DNA of 64,000 nt, taken from the NCBI GenBank assembly GCA_001939145.1, contig LSRX01000290.1, forward strand, positions 556,890 to 620,889, in the 5' to 3' direction. Positions 57,721-64,000 of this stretch are shown here, piece by piece. Within the stretch, counting starts at the first letter, position 1; every line of letters begins with the position of its first letter. The notes under the pieces are model-generated. The model was not told the origin of the DNA, made no database searches, and saw only the letters and a list, made by a program, of their open reading frames with translations. The translations under genes and the position numbers were made by a program. Source of the stretch: Symbiodinium microadriaticum. Its lineage: Eukaryota; Sar; Dinophyceae; Suessiales; Symbiodiniaceae.

Positions 57721-58745
57721 ATGTATGTGTAAGTATATGTTTTTGGTTTTAATGTAGATGTACATGTAGATTAGATGTATATGTAGATCCGTAACTATGT
57801 GTACATATGTGTATATACATATGTATATATACATATGTATATATGTGCGTATGTATATATATATACACACATGTGTTTGTGCGTGTATGTAGATGTAGGT
57901 GCAGGTGCAGATGCGCATGTAGATGTAGATGTGTGTGTGTGTATGTATGTATGTATGTATGTATGTATGTATGTATGCATGCATGCATGCATGCATGCAT
58001 GCATGCATGCATGTGCAGATGCGCATGTAGATGTAGATGTGTGTGTGTGTATGTATGTATGTATGTATGTATGTATGTATGTATGCATGCATGCATGCAT
58101 GCATGCATGCATGCATGCATGTATGTGTGTGTGTATATATGTGCATGTGTGTATGCGTGTGTGTATGTGTGTATGTATGTATGTATGTATGTATGTATGT
58201 ATGTACGTATGTACGTATGTAATGTAATGTAATGTAATGTAATGTAATGTCATGTAATGTCATGTAATGTCATGTAATGTCATGTAATGTCATGTAATGT
58301 AACGTAATGTAACGTAATGTAACGTAATGTAACGTAATGTAATGTAATGCAATGTAATGTAATGTAAATGTAAATGTAAATGTAAATGTAAATGTAAATG
58401 TAAATGTAAATGTAATGTAATGTAATGTAATGTAAAATGAAATGTAATGTAAATGTAATGTAATGTAATGTAATGTAATGTAATGTATATGTGTATGTGT
58501 GTATGTGTGTATGTGTGTATGTATGTATGTATGTATGTATGTATGTATGTATGTATGTATGTATGTTAGGTAGATAGGTAGGTAGATAGGTAGGTAGGTA
58601 GGTAGGTAGGTAGGTAGGTAGGTAGGTTATGCACGTACGTATGTAATGTTCGTTTGGATGGATGGACGGACGGACGGACGGATGGATGGATGGATGGATG
58701 GATCGATGCAGGCTTGTAGGTTTGTAGGATTTGTAGGTATGTAGG
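57721..58745. repeat. 1-kb ATGT/ATGC/AATGT/GTAG array
   Basis: 57721-57900 ATGT/ATAT mixtures; 57913-58128 two near-identical 108-bp units (each GCGCATGTAGATGTAGATGT, then (GTAT)n, then (GCAT)n); 58130-58210 (GTAT)n; 58211-58490 pentamer AATGT with CATGT and ACGTA variants and hexamer AAATGT; 58495-58565 (GTAT)n; 58566-58626 GTAG; 58655-58704 GGAC/GGAT. Long His/Tyr/Ile/Cys frames on both strands are artefacts. Confidence 0.97.
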
Positions 58746-58768
58746 TAATTATGTGTGTCTAAGTCTAG

Positions 58769-58966
58769 ACAGCGATAACTTGCAATGGCCAGTTGTCCCA
58801 CGTCTTCTGGAAAGTGTCGTCTGCTCAGGACAGCCCGTTGCTGCAAGCGCTGCAAGATCGAGCTGCCGGTGAAGTGGGTCGCCTTCTCGGGCACCTTGGC
58901 ACTGAGCTCCTGAAAAACTCCATGTGCCAAAGAGGGCCATCCTTTCCAACGACTCCCTCAACATAA
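58769..58966 (+). CDS. probable terminal exon, unknown protein
   Basis: It follows AAGTCTAG at the right edge of the repeat array and is open to TAA. It reads LSHVFWKVSSAQDSPLLQAL then QDRAAGEVGRLLGHLGTELL, a convincing amphipathic helical composition. The overlapping minus-strand frame is Arg/Ser-rich and less convincing. Its upstream exons must lie left of the array. Confidence 0.45.
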   Translation, partial: TAITCNGQLSHVFWKVSSAQDSPLLQALQDRAAGEVGRLLGHLGTELLKNSMCQRGPSFPTTPST

Positions 58967-59334
58967 CATCGTCATTTTCCTGGGGTTGTGGACAAGCTCC
59001 TGGTTCCAAAACCTTGATGATCTTGAGACGCTTTTTTCCGCGTTACTTGGCTCGTGGATGACGGTCTTGGGCTTTAGGTGCTTTCCGTTCCAGATCCTCT
59101 GTCCGAGTTCTTGCCTGTGAGACAAGAGAACCTCAAGCCCATGCCATGCACAAGGCTTGTGGGCAACTGGAGCCTGGTCGATGTATCTCTGACCGAGCGG
59201 CGCGTGGGGCATTAAGAATATCGGGGTTTGTTGCTTCCCGGGCTTCTGAGTTTGCGGAGCCTGCCACAGTCAGCGGCTCGGGAAGTTCAGGCTTTTCATT
59301 GCCTGCCGACCCGATGTTTTCAAGTCCCCGAAGT

Positions 59335-59355
59335 TGTAAGCCATTTTGGCTCAAG
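59335..59355 (+). other. relict dinoflagellate spliced leader (DinoSL)
   Basis: 59339-59355 reads AGCCATTTTGGCTCAAG, identical to the last 17 bases of the 22-nt leader that dinoflagellates trans-splice onto nuclear mRNAs (DCCGUAG...CUCAAG). Upstream, GT matches after one inserted A and the remaining leader bases are lost. It sits 54 bp before the transporter's ATG, where a leader would be in the mature mRNA. A genomic copy in this place is the known mark of a retroposed, once trans-spliced transcript. Confidence 0.9.
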
Positions 59356-59409
59356 ATTTATCACGCCATCCCATACTACCATCCGCTACCGAAGACATCC
59401 CGTCGAGCA

Positions 59410-60369
59410 ATGGCATCCCTCCCCACGCAGCAGTTTGAGATCCTCGTGGCATGCACGTGCAACTGCTTCTCCTCGGTGGGGATGCTCCTCTTCAACAAAC
59501 TGGCTGTCCAGGCCCTGCCTTTGGAGTGCAGTTTGGTGTGGCTGCAGCTCTTCTTTGCAGCATTCTTCATGCTTATCTTTGGCTTCCCCTACTTGCACAT
59601 TGGCTCCATGAAGGACTTCCTACGCTGGTGCATGGTGGTCCCGTTCTTCACCGGCATGCTCATGACTTCCATTCTTGCGTTGAAGAAGGCACCGATGTCC
59701 CTGGTTATCGTCCTCCGGAGCGCATCGCCCCTCTTTTCCCTCATCTTCGAGCGCTTCTACCCGGAGCCACTGCGCATCAGTGGGCCCATGGTCTGCGCCA
59801 TCGTGGTGATGGTCGCCGGGGCGGTCATGTACGTCTCTCAGCTCCATGCTGAGCACTGGGAGGGCATCGGCTGGGTGATGCTGAACAGCATCGTTGCAGT
59901 GTGCGATCGGCTGCTGCAGCGCTTGCTGCTGTCGAAGGAGCAGCACCCTGTGGACATCTCCAAGACAGGCATCACTGTCATCAACAACATGATGGGCCTG
60001 ATCCCAGTGGGCATGGCAGCCTACTTCACGGGAGAAGTCGGCCAGTTCCCCTATGCGTACGCCAACCTCACAGGCTTGGACAAGGTCTACATCGGCTTAA
60101 GCTGTGTCATCGGTCTGTCCATCGGCTTCACGGGAATCTGGGCCCAGAGTCTGATCAGTGCGACCAGCTTCCTTGTCATGGTCAATGCCAACAAGTTCGT
60201 CATTATTGGTATCGAAGCCTTTGGCATGCACACAAAGGTGCTGACCCATGGCCAGATTCTCGGTGCCTCCCTGTCCATCTTGGGCGGCATCCTCTACGGG
60301 AAAGCACGCCAGCAGATCGAACAGGAGGAAGAGGAAAGGAAGCAATTGCTGCCCAGCGTGAAGGTGTAG
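59410..60369 (+). CDS. SLC35-like nucleotide-sugar / triose-phosphate transporter (DMT superfamily)
   Basis: Intact 319-residue intronless ORF ending in TAG. About ten hydrophobic helices are visible, roughly at residues 9-28, 41-62, 72-90, 96-113, 126-143, 152-168, 187-207, 226-242, 246-272 and 282-297. The family's charged spots are present: FNKLAV after helix 1, LKKAPMSLVIVLRSASPLFS after helix 3, NANKFVIIGIEAF in helix 9, and a final GGILYGKAR followed by a charged cytosolic tail (QQIEQEEEERKQLL). This fits the TPT/nucleotide-sugar transporter branch, which exchanges nucleotide sugars or sugar phosphates across Golgi, ER or plastid membranes; the substrate cannot be read from sequence. 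The frame is open 264 nt further upstream, but that part translates the relict spliced leader (PFWLK) and is 5' UTR, so ATG 59410 is the chosen start. Third codon positions are GC-rich. Confidence 0.93.
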   Translation: MASLPTQQFEILVACTCNCFSSVGMLLFNKLAVQALPLECSLVWLQLFFAAFFMLIFGFPYLHIGSMKDFLRWCMVVPFFTGMLMTSILALKKAPMSLVIVLRSASPLFSLIFERFYPEPLRISGPMVCAIVVMVAGAVMYVSQLHAEHWEGIGWVMLNSIVAVCDRLLQRLLLSKEQHPVDISKTGITVINNMMGLIPVGMAAYFTGEVGQFPYAYANLTGLDKVYIGLSCVIGLSIGFTGIWAQSLISATSFLVMVNANKFVIIGIEAFGMHTKVLTHGQILGASLSILGGILYGKARQQIEQEEEERKQLLPSVKV

Positions 60370-62451
60370 CGATTTTGATTTTAGCTGTTAGGGGTGGCTA
60401 ATGAGCTCACCCACAGCTTGACCCGTGCTTTCCTACATGCCTTAAGGGCTGATTGATTTAACAGCACGGTGGCAAATCAGAGGCATGTGCAGTGGTATGC
60501 TGTGCAGCTTACTGTGTCTCAGGTCGTGCAGCAGGGGAGTGTCTTGAAGCGTTTCTTCGCGGGGCCTAGTTACTGGAGCCGCTTCCGTTTTGTGCTTCCT
60601 GTTCTGTCTAATTAATATTAATATATGGTGTTCCGTAGAGTGCTGCCCAGTCGCCTCAGTCTGCCATCCTTTTTTGGCTGTCTTATTTTGGAGGCCGCGG
60701 CATGCTTCCCCGCTGGAAGTGGCGCATGTGCCCTGGACAATTTGGGGATCGTATGAGCATTCAGTGCCGCGGAACTTGGAGGCCATGTGGCATCTAGCTG
60801 CACCCTCTTCTGCGTAGCTTTCGGGATCGGTTTTGTAACCAAGTGGAAGTTTGGTAGATTCCTGTGTGCTCTAGCTTCCTGGCAAACCTCGATGCAACAT
60901 GGGAGCGGTTGCATGAATCGCACCGGATTTCGCAGCTTTCCGCGGCCCTGGAAGTCTTGACGAGACCCCATCCTCCACGAAGGCTACAAAGGCTTATAAG
61001 CTAATGGTAAAGCAATGCAGTCAATGACCGCTAAGTCCTCGCCTGGTGCTTTTAGCCCTACTACCGATTGTCGTACCATTTCAGATATAGGATGATGCAG
61101 GGCAGTTGGAGAAAAGCTAGGATACGGAACCGCCCCCAGAAAAAATGCCCTGAACGTCCCACGAAGCTATGTGCGAAAGGATTTGCAGCGATATGTTCGA
61201 AACAAGGACCCCGCAAATAAAGAACACAGGCGGAACCTGCATTCCGCTTCGATGGGTTTCCGTGGAACTACGACCCGTTGCATCTTGGACTGACGATTTC
61301 GGGTGCAGCTGAGACATTGGGCGACAGGACGGTATGGGGACTAAGCGGGTCAGTCGCGTGCCCTTCGTGTCGGTTCTCCGATGCTAACCACCGCCATACC
61401 TGGAACCTGCACAAGAGAGCTTCTGTCACGCATGCTGCAGAGACTGTGCAGTGCAGCTCTTTCAATGGCGTCCCAGTTGATTGCATTGCACGGCCAGGCA
61501 CGGGAACATGACCGGAAGATGGAACGTGCCCCGGCAAAAACAATGACAGTCCTTCGGGTTAGATTCCCTGCATTGTACTTCACGATTTTCCTGTCCCAGC
61601 CGAGAATTGCACGCGACCGTAGTGGTGTGGCTAGGACGGTCTTGCATCGCTGGCATGGCATCAGTGGCTTGGGTTTCCGAGACCTCCTGTGCTCAACGTA
61701 TGCTTCCGAAGTACATACAGTACGTACTTCATGCAGAACCGATAGCATTCACAAGGCCACCATTCCGTTTGCAGTGGTCGCGGCATGATTCAGCATGAAT
61801 GAAAGTAAGCACTCCTGACTTCAGAGTGATCTACTGGAGGCTCGTTGGTGAGCTGTCCTTAACTGCTGTGTCAAGTTCAAGGGCACGAACTTGTAAGCGG
61901 AAATAAGGAAATTGGCGCAGACATCGACCCCCGCCTGCGCATGGAGGAGAAAGGTTTGGAGCAGCCGCTTGACGCGCGGGAGTGACGGCGGGGAGGCCAT
62001 CTGAAGGCAGTGCAGAACTGGGGTACATAATATATGGTTAGTACTTTAGTACCCCACTATTTAGGTAACTGGAGCCCTAGGGGTAGGTCGGGCCCGGTCG
62101 GCAAACGAAGACAATGAGAACTTCTGACAGCCAAGGCTTCTTATCGGCTTCTTCGCGTCTCGGCAAGATGCAGAAGGGCAATTGTCACTGCTCTCGACTT
62201 GCATAGAGATAGTCTTGGGTCTTGAACGAACAGTGGCTGTAGAGTCGGCTCAGAACCGCATGGAGTGGATCTAGCAAAAGCAAAGCACGGTGAGTGTCGT
62301 AGTCCATCATCAAAAAGCCAAGTCGTGAATGCAGCATCAGCATCCGTCCTGCACCATGACAGCCAGTTAGACGGCCTTATGTAAATTAGGCTTATAGGCT
62401 CGACATCGTGCTGCAATGAATCTTTGTGCGCCCGGGCTTTGTGGACTGCAG
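60370..62451. other. 2-kb stretch with one weak frame
   Basis: No poly(A) tract is seen downstream of the transporter. At 61278-61511 a + frame (ISGAAETLGDRTVWGLSG then ACPSCRFSDANHRHTWNLH) has Cys/His spacing that might bind metal, but a second + frame and a minus frame overlap it. Otherwise nothing recognised. Confidence 0.3.
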
Positions 62452-62805
62452 GTCCTGATGGCTTTGATATTCGCTGTGCTAGGCCTCTTGGTTTCATTGC
62501 GTTGCCGCAAGTTAGCCATGTCGCTTCGGCTTTGTCTCGAAGTCTTCTACGGAACTATCTACCTCGTTGCAAAGATGCCCACACGTTCCCCTGTGAGGTG
62601 ATTCCTCTCGATACATGTGCCATCCAGAACGAATATCGTTCTAGGCTGCAGGGTTTCATTGGTCCGCTGCTGCTACCTGCTACCGCTTGAACCCATGGAG
62701 AGTTGGGCCAAGCATTCCGACAATGAAGTCCTGTCCTTGCCAAGGGCAGCAGCGGTTGGCATTGACGTCCTCACATTCTCTGACTATGGCAGATCGCTCT
62801 GCTGA
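62452..62805 (+). CDS. candidate two-exon gene end, unknown protein
   Basis: Exon 62452-62597 follows TGGACTGCAG, reads DGFDIRCARPLGFIALPQVS then RNYLPRCKDAHTFPCE, and ends at TGTGAG|GTGATT. A following stretch to TGA at 62805 reads MESWAKHSDNEVLSLPRAAA then VGIDVLTFSDYGRSLC, with an acceptor near 62642 (TTCTAG). Phase between the two is not settled; another + frame in the first exon is hydrophobic. No family recognised. Confidence 0.4.
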
Positions 62806-63383
62806 TGCTTGTCATGCAGATGCGCACAGCATGCGATTGCGCGCATGATTGCGATGCTTCACCAGGCTTGAATACAGTAGGACCATCAGCGCAGGTGAGT
62901 TCCTCAGATGCGTCCGTAGCTCTTTCTGAAGCATGGCTACAAGCCATGCCTCTTTCAAAGTACCATCATGCTTGAGGACCACTTGAGCAATCGTACCCCG
63001 AGTGCTAATGATGTGACGACCTTCTGCTTTTTCATCTGAGTGCGGCCAGAATTTATCGTAAAGCACGCAGGGCTTCTCTGAAGATGATAGCAGGTCGTAG
63101 TCTGGCTAGACTTGAGTCTAGGAGCAGAAAAGGGCTTGTAGAGAGCACTCAGGGTGGTCGAACATCAATTCCCTTTCCGGGGCTTCTCTCTCCGGTCATT
63201 CTCAAGTTGCAGATTGGAACAAACCTTCTTTCCGTTACTATACTCGCACATCGCCACAGGACTGGCATGCGGTTGGAGGTCTTGGCGCTCGAACCTTCAG
63301 GCCGGGTCAGGTCTGGATTGCTGGAACTTATGCACTCAGCCGCTTTTGGGGCCTCATGATTTCGTGAACCCAGCAGCTTGCAG
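62806..63383. other. no supported gene
   Basis: Overlapping frames at 63.08-63.44 kb in two + frames, both Arg/Ser/Leu-rich. Nothing recognised. Confidence 0.3.
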
Positions 63384-63455
63384 GAGACCCTGGCCGATGA
63401 AGCGAGAGACCAAAAAAATGCTCGGCATGCGCACTGCGTGACCAGCTGGTTTTAG
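63384..63455 (+). CDS. short candidate exon
   Basis: It follows AGCAGCTTGCAG and reads ETLADEARDQKNARHAHC, then a GT donor (TGC|GTGACC) or TAG at 63453-63455. Strongly hydrophilic and helical. Confidence 0.35.
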   Translation, partial: ETLADEARDQKNARHAHCVTSWF

Positions 63456-63476
63456 AAGCTTGCCGACCACTTTAAA

Positions 63477-63620
63477 ATGAGCAACAACTACTGGGAGTCC
63501 TTTCATCAGCAAGCCGCCAGCCGGAGCACAACATTAACCATTGTGGCCGTTGAGACAGTCCTGACCATTACCTTCGAGGTTGGCCTTGTTCAACCAATCC
63601 AGGAGCTACCACAGAGATAG
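63477..63620 (+). CDS. 47-residue ORF or exon, unknown
   Basis: ATG to TAG, reading MSNNYWESFHQQAASRSTTL then TIVAVETVLTITFEVGLVQP. The beta-rich hydrophobic second half and polar first half look genuine but are too short to classify. It lies 22 bp after the previous candidate exon's stop, so both may belong to one gene with a mis-set border. Confidence 0.35.
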   Translation: MSNNYWESFHQQAASRSTTLTIVAVETVLTITFEVGLVQPIQELPQR

Positions 63621-64000
63621 CCAAGTGCGAGGTGGACAAGTTGCAGGGTAATCAATCTCATACTTTATCCCAGCGGCTGTAGGCTATAGAATAGCGACAT
63701 GAGCATCGGAAACCCCTTGATCCCAAGGCTTTACCATTGGCACCCTCAGCGACTTGTGTCTGGGAGAGCAGTTTTAAGTACAATCACATTTTTCGCCTTT
63801 GTTCCAAAATCCTTTGTAGTCTGCAAGCTCACTTACAACAGGCCTCCCCCTGCCTTCCATGGCTGGCTTCGGATTTGGGAATTGTTCAGAATTGCGCGAA
63901 GCATCTGGCAGCTTAATCTTCGGGTGGCAGGGGGTCGTCCTCAAACAGCGGCGGGATCCTCCATGGAAGTTCCTTGCCACTCTCTGTTTGAAGTCATGAA
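63621..64000. other. window end; possible exon running off the edge
   Basis: Near 63912 an acceptor-like GGCAG is followed by a + frame open to the window end (GGRPQTAAGSSMEVPCHSLF). A minus frame overlaps. Undecided. Confidence 0.25.

Noticed and set aside
57661..58930. 200-216-codon minus frames rich in His/Tyr/Thr, and + frames of Cys/Met/Val
   Set aside because: They cover the ATGT/ATGC/AATGT array and nothing else.
59146..59409. Using the upstream ATG at 59146 to lengthen the transporter by 88 residues
   Set aside because: The extension translates the relict spliced leader and lacks transporter character; ATG 59410 fits the family length.
59376..60345. Other-frame ORFs overlapping the transporter (108-166 codons)
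   Set aside because: Shadows of a GC-rich coding frame.

Overview
The window reads as nuclear DNA of a dinoflagellate, probably close to Symbiodiniaceae. The signs are a 17-base exact match to the dinoflagellate spliced leader just upstream of an intronless gene, plant-type TTTAGGG repeats scattered internally, very dense microsatellites, short exons in long introns with both GT-AG and GC-AG borders, and every supportable gene but one on the + strand. There is no bacterial operon structure, no rRNA and no CRISPR. One N at 46339 marks an assembly join. Most long open frames are microsatellite translations or chance; real genes were found by pairing exons with splice sites and matching reading phase, so exon borders are predictions.

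Layout. 0-10.7 kb: sparse; a few candidate exons (1.45, 2.25, 4.65-5.81 kb), two TA-flanked miniature inverted-repeat elements (0.94, 6.09 kb) and a compound trinucleotide tract (6.9-7.77 kb). 13.1-20.6 kb: paralogue 1 of an unrecognised membrane-protein family ('YG family': Tyr/Gly-rich region, Gly-rich hydrophobic segment, Cys-containing outer region, Cys-rich membrane segment, PYWQG tail). 21.46-22.61 kb: a phase-consistent three-exon gene for a disordered 227-residue protein. 24.2-27.1 kb: a multi-exon gene ('gene A') with the motif [12 protein letters not shown]. 28.8-31.9 kb: exons of unknown genes including Arg/Ser-rich exons with a repeated DSRRR core. 32.2-37.8 kb: paralogue 2 of the YG family. 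38.9-40.3 kb: fragments of a paralogue of gene A ('gene B').

40.7-47.0 kb: an 849-bp element with 24-bp terminal inverted repeats, a degenerate ~70-bp satellite, the N, and a near-identical truncated second copy of the element. 47.3-48.3 kb: two further inverted-repeat elements. 53.4-55.1 kb: a spliced gene whose first intron contains telomere-type repeats. 57.7-58.75 kb: large ATGT/ATGC/AATGT arrays. 59.41-60.37 kb: the only intact intronless gene, a 319-residue SLC35-like nucleotide-sugar/triose-phosphate transporter, apparently a retroposed mRNA. 62.4-64 kb: further candidate exons.

The genes are not an obvious pathway. What links them is duplication: YG1 and gene A are followed about 19 and 14 kb later by YG2 and gene B in the same order and orientation, which suggests an old duplication of a gene block followed by intron turnover and heavy repeat insertion.
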